Source: Amborella trichopoda
Taxonomy: Eukaryota; Streptophyta; Magnoliopsida; Amborellales; Amborellaceae
Direction of reading: 5' to 3'
Assembly: GCF_000471905.2 (NCBI RefSeq)
Contig: NW_006499728.1
Coordinates: 3,522,758 to 3,586,757 of the forward strand
Length of the DNA stretch: 64,000 nucleotides
Shown here: piece by piece, positions 36,448 through 49,039 of the stretch
Layout of the letters: each line of letters opens with the position of its first letter
Position numbering within the stretch: the stretch's first letter is position 1
Position numbers and translations under genes: made by a program
The notes under the pieces: model-generated
Told to the model about the DNA's origin: nothing
Databases searched by the model: none
What the model saw: the letters and a program-made list of their open reading frames with translations, nothing else

Positions 36448-36722
36448 GCAGAGTTAGCATGCGGCCAGCCCGCATATTGTATAAATGAGGGCTTGGCAAT
36501 AAATATATATTTTAAATAGAATTTGATCCTAATTTTTAGAGTATGCGTCGAAATTGTGAATAGGAAAAAAAAAATGATAACTATATTAAAAATTATTTTG
36601 ACCATTAGTTACAATTGTTTTTAAGTGGACCAACTATTTGCATCCATCTTTAAGATGGACACTTTATACCTCTGGACCGTATATTGTAGAAATGAGGTCC
36701 AGCCTGCATGAAACAATTATTC
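36448..36722 (-). mobile_element. MITE-2 copy b, about 275 bp
   Basis: The reversed order carries TTGCATCCATCTTTAAGATG, TCTGGACCGTATATTGTAGA and GCCTGCATGAAACAAT on the right, and GCATGCGGCCAGCCCGCATA on the left. The interior is diverged. Confidence 0.6.
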
Positions 36723-37324
36723 TTTTTAGATATCACTTATTTTTCATAAATATTAAAAGAGAAAAAATCTTTAATGAGACTATTTACCAGTGGCATAAGG
36801 TAGTCATAATTAATCTTGATTATTGAATGTGAAATTAGATGGTTGTATTTATTATATGTACCAACCTCAAATTTAAAAAAAAAAAATTCTCGAACTTTAT
36901 TATATACCTAATTTCTGAAATACATTATTTTGAAATACATTATTTTGAAATCATACTTAATATTTTCCAATTAAAAAAATACTAACAACAACACGTTTGT
37001 TTCATGTGTGAATATTTCCCAGAAAATATTTCTATGTGAAAGAATTATCTCCTGTGGTCAACAAGTTTGATAATATTTTCACTTTAATTGGTCCCTGTAC
37101 ATCTTTTCACACCAATTAATAGCTAATTGGTGTGAAAAACAGTCACACCTAGCTACATGAGGGAATTTTTTGCATGAGGAAAACATTTGAGTGAGGAAAA
37201 AGAACCTTGGAGCATGAGGGAGCATTTGAGTGAGGGAGAAGAACCTTAGGCCTTAATTGAAACTAAACTGATTTAGAGCTCCTTAATGAACCATTTGAGA
37301 GTAGCCTAGAACCTAGCAGTAGTA

Positions 37325-37405
37325 TTGCTAAGCCTCATGGTAAAGTCTCTGACTCTATTCTCACGAAAGGGTAGGAGCTTAAATCCTCACTGACTTTACC
37401 ACTTT
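37325..37405 (+). repeat. SINE-like tRNA-derived sequence
   Basis: CCTCATGGTAAAGTCTCTGA followed by GGTAGGAGCTTAAATCCTC resembles box A and box B of plant SINEs, but both are degenerate. Confidence 0.35.
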
Positions 37406-37699
37406 CGAAACTTCTAAACTGATTTAGAGCACCACTCCACAAGGTTTGATGTAGGTAGATGTGAAGTATGGTATGGCCACATTCTATCATGTTACCATCT
37501 ATAACATGCCCCACCAAAAAATGATGGTCCTCCAGATTTGTTAGGCCCATCTAAATCCTATTGAACCTGGTTAGGGTCTATGAGCCACACACAGCCTATG
37601 TATGGTATACCTTTTTCAAACCACGAGCATATGAAATCTTTAATGAATTCCAGTAATTTCCAGGCTTTGATTTCAAGTTTTTATTAGATCAGGATTCCA

Positions 37700-37850
37700 A
37701 AGAAGGCATAAGTGCCGTAATGGATAGAGGCCAACCTACTCTTTCCCATAGGCTTTGTCGTCGCAGTGGTAGGCATATCAGTCTGGGTGACACAGGTCAA
37801 GGTTCAAACCTCGAAATTTGTCTTAGAAAATCCGAACAAGATCATCTACG
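37700..37850 (+). repeat. SINE, tRNA-derived head
   Basis: TCGTCGCAGTGGTAGGC followed about 40 nt later by CAAGGTTCAAACCTCG fits a pol III box A/box B pair; the B box matches GWTCRANNC. No tRNA cloverleaf, hence a SINE and not a tRNA gene. Confidence 0.5.
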
Positions 37851-39004
37851 TGCCCTTTTTGGTATATGTATCACCATATGGATCAGACATGAAATTGGGA
37901 ACTTAAAATGACAATCTATTTAGAATGGATGCAAAGGTGCTACACATTTATTAGTAACTAATTCTGTTATTTAACAGTAACTAATGTATAGCAGATATTT
38001 TCCACAAACATAAGATATAACAGGATTTTTCATAGGATATAAGAAGGTTTTCTAAAAAAATTGGAAAACGGTATACATGTATCAGTGACATATTTATAAA
38101 AAATCTGTTGTCCGTTCATACCTCCCTGTATTGTACAGAGCCGATATATCAGCCCTATGTAACCGATTTAATGATGATTTTTTAAACCTTGGATTAGACC
38201 CATCTTCAAAGATGATGTTTGTTGAACCTAACCATAGACTAAATAGCTACCCCCAAAACTTCTTGTTGCAACTTGCCTGGTAAGACAAGGAAAAAGCCTT
38301 TTTATGTGACTAAGGGTATTTTAGTCCTTTGGTCAACTCATTAGAGAATAAATTAAGCTTTCTCTACAGTTAATTGAGTTTCAAAATGAAGTTTAACCTT
38401 GCAATTAGCTTAAAAGAAACAAGAAACTTGTGGGGAACTATCCTGAGTGACCATGCAAATGTTATGACATAGAGTATTTCTTTCATTAAAGAGTAGGGTT
38501 TCTATGTCTCCCCTGCAGCACCTGTTCGAGTGTGTCCATGGTCCAAATCCAAATGCATCATGGAAATGGGTTTTGCATCCAAAACTCTATAGATCTATCA
38601 TCTGGACCACTACAATTATGAATTTAGAACAAAAAGAAGAATATTAATATGATCTATTTTGTAGTTTGTTTCGGTTTCAATTCTTCAAAAATCATCAAAT
38701 CTATGTTATTTTTTAAGATCTCAATTGATGGATCTCGGGTAAAACCCTTGAAAATCAGGGCGGGAACATCAGTCAGACTCCCCAAAACCGTCATGTTTCT
38801 TCCATCCCAATTCACCCCTTGTCCTCTTGAGTAATGGATGACTAAGCAAATATTCCACCGATTAATGGGTAGGGCCTCAAGATCTGAAAATTAGGAAGGT
38901 TGTCTAGTCATCATCTTTGAAGAAATTGGTTTTTTATTTGTAAAATTCTTTCATCTTCTTCTCTTTCTCTACCTGTCCCATTCTCTTCCAAATTTAATGT
39001 CAAA
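37851..39004. other. Gene-free sequence
   Basis: No supported gene or named repeat. Confidence 0.45.
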
Positions 39005-39600
39005 CTTTTGTAAATAAGGGGAAGAAAAAAACGCTAAATTCTCCAAAATTTGGGTCATTTATTGTTATTTTTGAGCAATTCTTTAAACTTAGACCTAGGG
39101 TAGAGTCTGATCCAATCGAGCAGGTCAGATTAGGTCAGATTGGCTACGTTGGAGTTGGATTCAGTGGGGTCTTTAAAAAATAATAAGAAATTATGAGAAC
39201 GGGTGAGACTCCCTGTCAGGTCCAAATAACTTGGCCGAGTCCAAAATATTAGTTTTGAGGCCAAATTTAAGCATGCATCCTTTTTGTGAATTTTAGTGAA
39301 TTTTAGCTTTTGTAAATAAGGGAAGGAAAAAAGCTAAATTCTCCAAATTTTGGTTCATTGATTATTAGTTTTGAGCAATTTTTTAAACTTAGACCTAGGG
39401 TAGAGTCTAATCCAACCGAGCGGATCAGATTGGCCATGTTGGGGTTGGATAATGTGGGGTCTTTAAAAAATACAAAGAAATTACGAGAACTGATGAGACT
39501 TGACAAAACCAGCTCCCTGTCAGGTCCAAGCAACTCGGCCGAGTCCAAAATATTAGTTTTAAGGCCAAATTTAAGCATGCATCCTTTTTGTGAATTTTAG
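39005..39600. repeat. 302-bp tandem duplication, two copies
   Basis: Copies start CTTTTGTAAATAAGG at 39005 and 39307, and share GACCTAGGGTAGAGTCT, GTCAGGTCCAA and TTAAGCATGCATCCTTTTTG. A third copy begins with CTTTTG at 39601 and stops. Each copy has private small indels, so the duplication is not recent. No gene content recognised. Confidence 0.9.
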
Positions 39601-40755
39601 CTTTTGCTTGAATTTACAGCTTTTTCCTGTTATTTTAACTTAATTTCAGCAACCAAATCTCACCAACACATGAACCAAAGTTATGCACAATAAGACAACA
39701 GAACTTTTTCACAATGGACGTACTTCAAAATTAAATTATATTGTGGCTCTTTTTGGGATTTATGGGTCCATAGAATTTAGAACCCTCAAGTTGTCCACCA
39801 AAGGACAACATTTAATTTGCTCTCAAGTCCTAGTGACAATTTGAACTTGCGATTGTAGATGCAAATGCCCATAATAGCATAATTTACATTATTTTTAATT
39901 AATGCCTTCTTCGTGAAGAAACTATTGTGATTAACTAACTCCTTTGATCCTAGGAGTATTCTTGACGCGATAATTTTTGTGAGATTTTTTTTGTTTTATT
40001 TCTAGATTTTTGTTTTAGATTTCTTATATACTTATATAGGTGGGATGGATCCTCTGGCCCACAAATCCATGTGAGATCGCCAGACTGCTAGTCTAGTTCG
40101 GTCTAGATCGGCCTGCATCAACATTTACAATATATATATATATATATATATATAAATTAAGGGTTTATGGGGTAGGGAATTCAGGGATACCTAAAAAAAT
40201 ATTCGATAAATTTTAAAAAAAATATGAAAAGGGAGTTTTAGAAGGGACCAGACCAGTTCCATTACCTTCTTGGAACCGGATCAGTTCCGATCTATTCCTA
40301 GTTTTGAAACACTGGAGTATGCAATATTACCAAAACTATGTATTAAAATTTCATAAAAAAATTACAATATTTATGAAAATTATGATACTTTTTGCTTGTG
40401 ATAGGATTGTCAATGTCGATATCTAAGATAACTTACAGAATAAGAAACACCAATTTGTTGTACTTTCTGTTCTAAATAATACTACCATCTTTTTAGCATT
40501 TCCAGTTTGGAGTCTACATGACTAAAAGAACTACCAGTACTAAAAATTTGGACCACATAAAGTTTGTGAGGCGATGGTTGGGTTTTTCTTGCAATGGATG
40601 TGTGTTTCTGGTAAATGAATGAAACAATGAGTCGAGACTCAAGATCACGGTCCATTAAACGAATGAAGGGTTAGTACTGGGGGCAAGTGGCTCTCTTTCT
40701 AGATGGATTCTCCACTTACGGGGCACACTACATGTAAATAGTTGACCTCTTTTGT

Positions 40756-40805
<50 letters not shown>

Positions 40806-40860
40806 TACATCCATGCATTTGCATTCATGTATCCCTTAAACGCATGTGTTACTTCTCAAA
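39601..40860. other. Gene-free, with microsatellites
   Basis: A (TA)n tract at about 40132-40154 and an uninterrupted CT repeat at 40758-40803 (46 bp). No gene. Confidence 0.5.
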
Positions 40861-41105
40861 ATGGCTGGCAATGGGCCGGGTCAGCCCGGCATTAAAAAGT
40901 AAGGGCCTGGGCGACTAAATGTGGCCTGAGCGCAAGACCTGGATAAGACCATGACAGGGCTGGCCTGATCCGACCACCCCTGCCATATATTTTCTTTGCT
41001 TTTCTATAAGGCCCGGTCTAGCTTGTATACTGATCCAGGCTTGACTTTTACAGCAATCTAGACCAAGCTGGACTTAGGGCCAAGCCGGTCTAGGTCTGGC
41101 ATGGC
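40861..41105. mobile_element. GC-rich inverted-repeat element, TIR GGCAATGGGCC
   Basis: The left end GGCTGGCAATGGGCCGGG is the inverse of the right end GGCATGGCCCATTGCCAACC. About 245 bp, no coding capacity, with GGGCCTGGG and GACCTGG words inside. This is the best-defined member of the group at 11157 and 17420. A hAT-like origin is inferred. Confidence 0.55.
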
Positions 41106-41361
41106 CCATTGCCAACCTACTTCGTACATGACTCGGAGTTTTAAAATTACTCATTCTATAGGATGGGATTTTAAGTTACATAAAGGAAAAAGTTAATAGC
41201 AAGCATCCAAATCTCACTATAAGATTATTTCTGTAGAATCTGATATGGCGAATGGCGATATTTCAAAAAAATTAAAGCACAGTGTCCAAATTTTTTAAAA
41301 TGTTAGACACAAATGTCGTGTCATTAGTATGCAAATAGCCCTAGTGAACCATGCACTAATC

Positions 41362-41664
41362 GTTAGGGGCTCTCACCCGACCCGATCCAAATTCACAAGA
41401 CCCGAATCTGGAACTAAAAATTAAGTGTGGGATCTAGACCCGGACCCAGACCCAATTGGACCCGACCCAAAAATTAGAATGTTTATGTATTTAATTATAT
41501 TTAATATATTTTATAAATTGGGAACCCAAAAATATTATCCGGACCCGAACTCGAATAGTGTTCAGGTCCAAGATTTGAACCCAAACCCAACTCGACGGAT
41601 CCAATTTTTGGACCCATATCCAAACCTTGATCGCGTCTATCCCTTGCCACCCCTACTCATGGTT
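41362..41664. mobile_element. Non-autonomous element ending TTGCCACCCCTA
   Basis: Starts TTAGGGGCTCTCACCCGACC and ends CCCTTGCCACCCCTAC, which are imperfect inverted termini. The interior is rich in GACCC/GGGTC words around an AT-rich core. The termini resemble a TAGGGGTGGCAA hAT-type repeat. Confidence 0.45.
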
Positions 41665-42579
41665 TTCAAAATGATGTCTCTCTCTCTCTCTCACGTGTTC
41701 ATGAGAATGGCGTTTCTCGTTGATGATTATGACTCCACCTAATTGAGATTTCCTCTTTGATTAATACTTCTCAACTCCTATTACCGCTTGTTTGCTCCAA
41801 CTCGTGGTTTGAAAGTTGATTTTTTACTTTACCGGATGGCATAACGTGCACGTCATGTGGAGGCTTCAAGGATGGCTATGCACCTTTTAATAGTTCGAAA
41901 CTTCGGGTTGAATCTCATATCATCTAGTGGTTCAAAAAGAATTTTTTATTAAAAATATTTTCATCTAAGATTTATGGTATAGATTTTGTTTTTTGTGCGG
42001 CACACCAAATTAGAATAATAAAACATTTTAAATAAAAATTTGACCAAATAACTCTAAATTGTTGTAGGGAAGTTTTGGTTAAATTTTTAGACAATATATC
42101 TTTTTATTATTTTTATTTGATAAGCTATTTAAAAATACATCTATATCTCAAATTTCAAATAAAAATTATATTTAAATAAAAATAAAAAATAAAACCATTT
42201 TGTTGCCCTTGATGTAGCCATGTTAAATCTAAACTAGTAGAAAGGTGTTTATGCACCCTTATCACTCTACAATTCATGTAAAAATACGCTTTTTTCTTTA
42301 TGTTGTTTTTCATTCACACGGTGGGGCCCTTTTCCAGTGTGCACACTTAAAGGCATGGTTATCATGGCCAAATTGGACCATAGATGGTGCCTTACCGGTA
42401 TGGTCTAAAAAAAAAACTTGATTTCGTAAAAAATAGCCAAAATCAATGTCTGGTCATTTTTTACCTATTTACCCATCTAGCTTTGACCAATTTAACCGGT
42501 TAAATAAAGTTTAGAAACTTTTTTCTAGCATATTTAATATTTTTAAAGTATTGTTCTTGTTTTTCATTGTAGTTGTCAT
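41665..42579. other. Gene-free AT-rich sequence
   Basis: A short CT run near 41674-41690. No gene. Confidence 0.45.
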
Positions 42580-43112
42580 GCATAGAATTAGGGTTGGGTG
42601 GTTGAAATGGAGATGTGTTACGAAATCTTAATCTCACACACCAATGAAGTTGAAGGGGAAGTTCTATACAATGGTTGTAGAAACAGTCATGATTTATGGG
42701 ACAAAACGTTGGGAGTCAACAAATAACATATCTATAGAATGAGTAAAGTTGATATGAGGATATTGAAATGAATAAGTGCAAAATAAAAAAAAGATAGAAT
42801 TAAGAAAGAGTACATCCAAGAGAACTTAGGGGTGGTTCTAACAAACAATAAGATGAGATAAAGGAAACTTAAGTAGTCTAACCATGTGTAGCATAGACTT
42901 AAAACAACACCGTTAGGAGGTACGATTTGGTTCAAATGAATAGCTTTAAAAGCACAAAAGGGAATGTCTAAAAAGACATGAATAGAAGTGGCGAGAAGAA
43001 ATAGACTTGTGGTCTAATTGAAGGTGTGGCCATTGATAGAGTGGAATAGTAGAATATGATTCATATAGCCGACTCTAAATAATTGAGATTAGATTCAGAT
43101 GATGATGATTAA
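42580..43112 (+). mobile_element. RTE-type LINE, 3' coding end and tail
   Basis: Reads HRIRVGWLKW, then MKLKGKFYTMVVETVMIYGT, then a degenerate piece of the LGVxPIxxK/RxxRLRWFGHVxRR region. This is the C-terminal part of plant RTE reverse-transcriptase polyproteins. It ends ATAGCCGACTCTAAATAATT, then GAGATTAGATTCAGATGATG, matching the known RTE tail of the form CCGACCCCAAxTxxTTGGGA plus trinucleotide repeat. Several stops and frame changes are present, and the catalytic domain is absent (5'-truncated). Confidence 0.8.
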
Positions 43113-43324
43113 TCTTTTTATTATTATTTTTAAGAATTTGGTCCAACCAATTTAAGTAGTTGTCTTTTGGTAGTTGATCTGATCTTGATAACCAAACTTA
43201 AAAGAGTAAGACAATGACATCTTTTAGAGTAAAATGGAGCATTTGAATAAGATATTGACTTATAAATGGCCAATCGTTTCCCCAACCCAATGTTCCACAA
43301 CATAGTTTTGGGTCACCGAACAAC

Positions 43325-43990
43325 CCTTAAAATTTAAGGGAATGTATACAATAAAATTATTTATCTTTATTACTAAAAGATCACAAATCATTGATACTCA
43401 TTACATGTCAAATTGGATAGCTTGGGCGCGAAGGTCGAGAAATTTTTTTTGAATAATGAGTCTTTTCAATGATACTCTTACAACCACCCAATTCGAAATA
43501 TAAATGACGAGAGTAATTATGACCTCTTTGTACAAAAAATAAAGAGAAAAGTTTATATAAAGCCTAGGCTCTAAACAATCAAATAAGAGCCTACCTTAAA
43601 ACTTTCAATAGAAGATGTTGTTTTGATATCCAAATATCATCAAATTGACCATCTCGACAACAATATGCATGGACATGAGAAAAAAATGGATTTCAAGTTT
43701 TGGAAATAGTACATCTTGTAACACATTTTTTTACCATCAATTTTCAAAATTTTCAAGTTTTCATAGATCTGCTTGATCTACATTATTTTTTAAGCTTTAA
43801 ATTTGATAATTAAAGATAACAATATATTTTAAGGCTATCACAAAGATTTTTAATATTAAAACCATATTTCTTCACACTATTTAAAGGTGGGTTCTAATTT
43901 GATTTTTTAGAGCCTTAACTCTATACAAACCGCACCAAAAGTAAATAGTCTCTTTGTATATTTTTCCGTTAAATCCCATAACGTATAAGT
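43325..43990. mobile_element. MITE-4 copy interrupted by a MITE-1 element
   Basis: GGGAATGTATACAATAAAA and TCAAATTGGATAGCTTGGG follow the 3534 element. The right arm (CTCTTTGTACAAAAAATAAA) is cut by MITE-1 copy I and resumes as AGTAAATAGTCTCTTTGTAT, then TTAAATCCC. Confidence 0.65.
43544..43936 (-). mobile_element. MITE-1 copy I (GAGCC subfamily), 393 bp
   Basis: Starts GAGAAAAGTTTATATAAAGC and ends CTCTATACAAACCGCACC. Flanks AAAAATAAA and AAAAGTAAA match at 8 of 9. The arm reads GGCTCTAAACAATCAAATAA, then GAGCC. Confidence 0.85.
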
Positions 43991-44094
43991 GCACTATGTA
44001 GAGACTAGAGAGAGAGAGAAAAAAGACCTAAATTGCTCATTTCTGGCCTCTAAAATTGTTGTCAATTGAAAAAGGAAATAAGAGGATGCAAATA

Positions 44095-44402
44095 GGTATA
44101 TGGAAAATTGTTTCATGCAACAAGGACCTATTTCAACGTTTGCGGTCCCCAAGGTATAAAGCATCCATATTAAAGATGAATGCAAATAAGGGGTCAATCT
44201 AGAAATAATTGAAACTAACGGTCCAAAATATTTTTTTAATAGAACTATTGTTTTTAGTTTTTAAAATTTATTTATTTATTCATATTCATGATCCCCATGT
44301 TAGAAATTACATGTCCTTAAAAATTAGGTCCAAAAATCCATCTCCAAAATAGATTTTTAAGAGGTAATTCATTTCTACGTGGACTCATAGAAACCGTGTC
44401 CA
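44095..44402 (+). mobile_element. MITE-2 copy c, about 308 bp
   Basis: ATTGTTTCATGCAACAAGGA on the left and GTGGACTCATAGAAACCGTG on the right. The shared interior includes GAAACTAACGGTCC and CCATGTTAGAAATTACATGT. Confidence 0.65.
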
Positions 44403-44509
44403 TTGAAAAAACACGATGACATTTGAGATCATATTTTTGGTTTTTGCATGTAAAATTTTTGTTAGTATAAAAAATGTGGTGACCCTTAATGTAATCCAAG
44501 GCATCACTT

Positions 44510-44982
44510 TGTAGCATCCCACGATCTTAATGTAGAAACGAAAAACAATTCACGAAAACAAGAAAAAAGAAACAAACACAAAAAAAAAATAGACAACCAA
44601 CCACAATGCAAAGATATATGTGGTTAGACAACGTACCTACATCTACGAGAGATAAGAGCTTCTTTACTGACAATAAAGAATATGATTACAATAGCTCTCT
44701 TCCTCACGCGTCGCTGTTCTCTATTATTACAAAGAAATTTGTGTGTTTCCCTTAACCCTAAATAAACTCCCCATCGCAACAATATATATTGAATCGCAAC
44801 AATGTATATCGAGTCGCAACACTATATATCGAGTACCAGATAGATGGTACAAATTATCGAAATACCCAAAATACAGATATATATCGAATCCCAGATATAT
44901 CGAATCTCATGTACGGAGTTGTCATTTTGACTATACCTTGATAAATCTATTTCTTCATAATACAAGACATCAATCCTCAACA
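44510..44982 (-). mobile_element. Probable Copia-type solo LTR, fossil
   Basis: 473 bp. On the minus strand it runs TGTTGAGGATTGATG to CGTGGGATGCTACA, with TG..CA ends and a Copia-like untranslated part. A 21-nt unit (TCGCAACAATATATATTGAA and variants) repeats three times at 44774-44836. No 5-bp target duplication is evident; old. Confidence 0.5.
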
Positions 44983-46294
44983 CTTAACCACTTACCTTGT
45001 GTTAGATCATTATATACAAATATATCTAAATTTTTAATGGCTTGAATAGGTTTGGATGTCCATCAAGTAAGATGAATGGTAAAGATTATAGCTATAAATG
45101 TTATCGCCTTAATTAATCTTTGGATAAAGGTTTTGGCATGTCATTAGTTGTGTATGCCATAACCTTGAAGCCTCTAGAGAAAAACCAAATCTTGTAATAG
45201 TGGAAAATATAGTGATGGCCTGCCGTTTATCTCAACCCGTGGCTATAGAACTTGAAGCGTAAAAAATGATGGAGACCTGGCAGATACGTGAACATTTGAA
45301 ATCAACAATCGAGAAAATTGTTGCAAAATTGGTCATTTTTAGGGCTTAAGGTACCTTTTTTTTTTTTCATTCACAATCGCTAACCTATTTCTAGTGCCAA
45401 ATATGGCTTCTCCTGCTACTTTTGAGGTGCGGTTGCATGCATTCACAACATTTTGAATTACTTTTCCTAAATATGATGTTTGACAGAAAAAATGTATAGC
45501 AAAACTAAATGATATTTTTTTACCTTTTTTTCCTTTTATTAAATTGAAAATAAGGCCATGGCCTCTTAGACATAAAGGTCACAAGCATCACAAGCCATAA
45601 AATGTAAAATAGAATTACTGGGGTATATCATTTCTCTATACAATGGGAATTTTTCTAGGACTTTAAATCTGTTAATGGTATATACATTTCTTTGAGAATT
45701 AGGGTGATTGTAAAATTTTGTACTAAAAGGTAAATTTTCTTGCTACGTATCATTTTTTAAAATTATTTGGGTGAGTTGGTTTATATCTTGTCACATATCC
45801 TTTTTCCCCTTATTGCGATTTGATTTGATGTATATAATTGATTTCTTTTTTCTTCTTACCATGTTTTGGGGACCTTTATGGAACCGTCAGGGTATGATGC
45901 TCCTAGAGACAGGTAGCCCAGGCTCTTTTATGGAGTGCAGAAGTTTTTGTTTCTTTTGTACATGGCCTTCATGTACAACACGTTCTTCAACTTCAAAGTA
46001 ATGACAAGGAAAGTGAACACTCCAAAAAAAGAAGAGGAGTGCATCACTTCTTAGCCATTCTTTGAACTAAATGGCTAGTAACCACAGTTATGAGTAACCT
46101 ACAAATAAGGCATAATGGACGACTATGATGGACCTACCTAATTCATGTTCACAGCTACATCTCAGCCATCCATTACCAAGTGGATTATTAAAACCATCAA
46201 GATCCATGGATGGCCATCCGTAAAGAATGATCGGAGGTCAAAGAGGCCGGCTGCCTATTGAGGTAGAATTTAACGGTCTCAAAGGTAGCTGGTC
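44983..46294. other. Gene-free; one unassigned open frame
   Basis: The plus-strand frame around 45860-46020 contains hydrophobic stretches but no recognised domain, so it is not called. The rest is AT-rich. Confidence 0.4.
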
Positions 46295-46410
46295 AGGATG
46301 GTAAGTCGGTACAACATGAGGTCTTGAGCTTCAATTTTACCGCCGAAGTTAGGTGGTAAGGATGGTAAGTCGGTACAACATGAGGTCTTGAGCTTCAATT
46401 TTACCGCCCG
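46295..46410 (+). repeat. 64-bp tandem duplication of a SINE-like segment
   Basis: AGGATGGTAAGTCGGTACAA, CATGAGGTCTTGAGC, TTCAATTTTACCGCC occurs at 46295 and 46359. GTCTTGAGCTTCAATTTTA looks like a worn box B region. Confidence 0.6.
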
Positions 46411-47357
46411 GAAGGAACCCATCCACATTGAATTACTTAAAGAGAAAAAGTCACGCCGACAAGCAAAATAAGAAGAATTTATTAAAAAAAAAAAAAAAAA
46501 GAATCTAACACAATTTCAGCCCTTGCTTTATGCACTATTTTCCATCATACGTCCATGACAAAATCACAAAAAACTAACCCTATTCAAAAGTAGATCGTAA
46601 TGTGTACAAAGTTCACTATTTAGGCACATGTTAGTAAAAGGCTTACCAAATATTTATGGATACTTTATTTAAAATCAACGCCATTGTCAATGTTTTCCTA
46701 TTGGCCTCATTTCTTAAAGCCACATGCCGTGGATTCTCTATGCTCCTATCGAAATTTTCCCCTTATAATATAACCAAAAGAATTACAAATCAAATATACG
46801 ATACAATTGTAGAATGTTTTTAAGTTGAAAAAGAAACGAATAAATTCAAATTTTAAGAAAGGGAGTCCCTTTGGCAGGCCTAAGGTTTCAGTCCAATGGG
46901 CATCTTTAATCAGCAAGGTTTATCCTGACGGCCAGTGCTCATTGATAAAGGGCTAGATTTTGATCAATTGTTTATAATTAGTACATTTTTAAATTTTTTG
47001 TTGTACTTCAGTCAAACATTTGTATCTTTAAATTTTGCACGTTGATAAAATTTATAAAAATGAAAAAAACAAAACAGCATCTAAACATCGGCTTGCATAT
47101 CATGATTCCATACGAGTCAATTGACCATATGGAAAACCAGTTCGGATTGCATGGTTCCCGATAGAACTGGTCGGCTTTATGGGAGTCATACGGATTCCCA
47201 ACTCAAATGAGGAACTAAACCGATTCCATGTTTTGATCTGTAATTGAGTCAATCGTCACCGATCCCTAATCTAGATCAGGTGATTATATCACAGTGCTAT
47301 ACTTTTTATAGTTTGTTTTGTTTCGAGAAATGATGACTAAACTAATACAAACTCACA
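46411..47357. other. Gene-free sequence
   Basis: No supported gene or repeat apart from an A-run at about 46483-46500. Confidence 0.45.
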
Positions 47358-47512
47358 GCAAGAAGGAATCCATCATTTTACAGATACAATATAAATTTCA
47401 TGAGGTTCTATGTCTTTTCGTCAGATGATAAGGGGCAAGAAGGAATTCATCATTTTAAAGATAGAATATAAATTTCATGGGGTCTATGTCTTTTCGTCAA
47501 ATGATAAGGGGC
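47358..47512. repeat. 77-bp tandem duplication
   Basis: GCAAGAAGGAATCCATCATT and its continuation to GATGATAAGGGG repeats at 47358 and 47435 with few differences. Confidence 0.85.
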
Positions 47513-47764
47513 AAAAATATTGAGTGTGGGATTCATCGTGGCTGCTTTGAAAGCGCGGTAAAAAACGCGGTTATGAGAAGAAGGGAAAGTCGCATTTCCG
47601 CAAACGAAACGTGTGATCTTTCTGCCGAAAGATATTATACTCCCGTAGGAGTATGTTGTTGTCATTTACTCCCTCGTGTAATTTCTTTCTCAACTCCTAT
47701 TGAACTAAATAATAAAATATAAACAAAAAGTTAGATTAACCTCAATAAAAGATATTTGTAATTT

Positions 47765-48279
47765 GGGCAAGCTTTTTATGCTTTACCTACGACATAAAAT
47801 TTATACACTTCCTCTTATCCAACCGTTCATTTTGAATGGAGGGTTAAGATTGCCCCAATCACAATATCACATCTCTACACCATTTTATTTTAATTTTTTT
47901 TTTTTATATAAGCTATTTTGACACGAAATATTATACGTCCAATCCTCTATTAAGCTAGTACTAGCGAAAAATATAAAAAATATATTTTCAATAAAATAAA
48001 ATAACCAAAATACCTTTGAAAGTTTTAAGGGGGTATTTTAGTCATTATATTTTATCAAAAATTTATTTTTAATATTTTGTATAGGTGCACCCCAATGAGA
48101 AAATGGTACCTACCAAATTTCATATTCACACAATTTTTATAAAAATAAATAAAAATAAAATATTTTAAGACATCAGATCTAAGATCAAATGGTGACTAGC
48201 TCTCGTGATCAAAATTGGACAGCCAGATCGTAGGGGAAGCATAAATCTTCTATGCTGGGGAAGTATAGAAAACTTTTCC
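47765..48279 (+). mobile_element. MITE-3 copy 1, 515 bp
   Basis: The left arm GGGCAAGCTTTTTATGCTTT and right arm (reverse complement GGAAAAGTTTTCTATACTTC) are inverted copies, and further matches continue inward. Flanks TTGTAATTT and TTCTAATTT match at 8 of 9, implying a 9-bp target duplication. No coding capacity. A second copy in opposite orientation is at 57029. Confidence 0.85.
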
Positions 48280-48555
48280 TTCTAATTTTATCCTTTATGC
48301 TTGAAAAAAAGAAGGTTTCAAAATTGAATGGCGACCATCTAGCCTTTAGATTATGAGATCCAAGAATTAAAAAAATAAAATTTTAATTTTAATTTTTTTT
48401 TATAATAATCATCTATAAATTCTTAGATATACTCAAATTTTAGATTTTTTTAAAAAAATCTACCCATTGGTCTTCTGACCGAGGGAGTAAATGTATAGTA
48501 TGATTATGAGGCAGCAGAACACTTATGCTCCATCATCTTAAGGATTTCACTCGAA

Positions 48556-48918
48556 GGTGCGGTCTGTATAGGTCTCAGGCCTTAAACAATCAAAGTAAGG
48601 CAGACCTTGAAATAATATTCAAATATATTATTTTAGTAGTGGGAAATTTATTTTTACATTTAATATAATATTTAAAGCTTAAAAAATAACCTAGGTCGAG
48701 CATATCTATGACTAATTGGTAATATTAAAAATTGACATTCCAAAATTTGAAATCTATTTTAAATCATGTTTATACATCTTGCGGCTTAGGTGATCGATTT
48801 AAACATTTTTTAGCATCAAAATAACCTCTTCGTGTGAATTTTTTACCTCTTCGTGTGAATTTTTGAGGTGTGCCGTAATTGGATGGTTAGGACTTCACCC
48901 TTATATAATTTTTTTTCA
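48556..48918 (+). mobile_element. MITE-1 copy J, about 363 bp
   Basis: Starts GGTGCGGTCTGTATAGGTCT. The right arm ends in GGACTTCACCCTTATATAAT. The inner arm reads GGCCTTAAACAATCAAAGTA, then AGGC. A segment of about 21 bp (ACCTCTTCGTGTGAATTTTT) is duplicated in tandem at 48826-48866. It lies about 640 bp upstream of the AT-hook gene start codon. Confidence 0.75.
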
Positions 48919-49039
48919 AACTTAATAAAAGAAAACCCAAAAATTGCAAGAAAAATGAAAACCCAAGCTAAGGAATATCGATGGCCAATCAAATATCTCT
49001 CTCTTCATAAATAATTCGTCAAACGGATTTCTACTGAAA

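Noticed and set aside
36145-37550. Further exons or upstream lectin part of kinase copy 4
   Set aside because: Similarity to the lectin domain could not be followed beyond about 36206; the next sequence is AT-rich and then MITE-2.
37700-37850. tRNA gene
   Set aside because: Box A and B-like motifs are present but no acceptor stem or cloverleaf can be drawn; better as a SINE.
45771-46030. Possible gene fragment with hydrophobic residues on the plus strand
   Set aside because: Neither frame gives a motif I can name; no splice structure or family resemblance.
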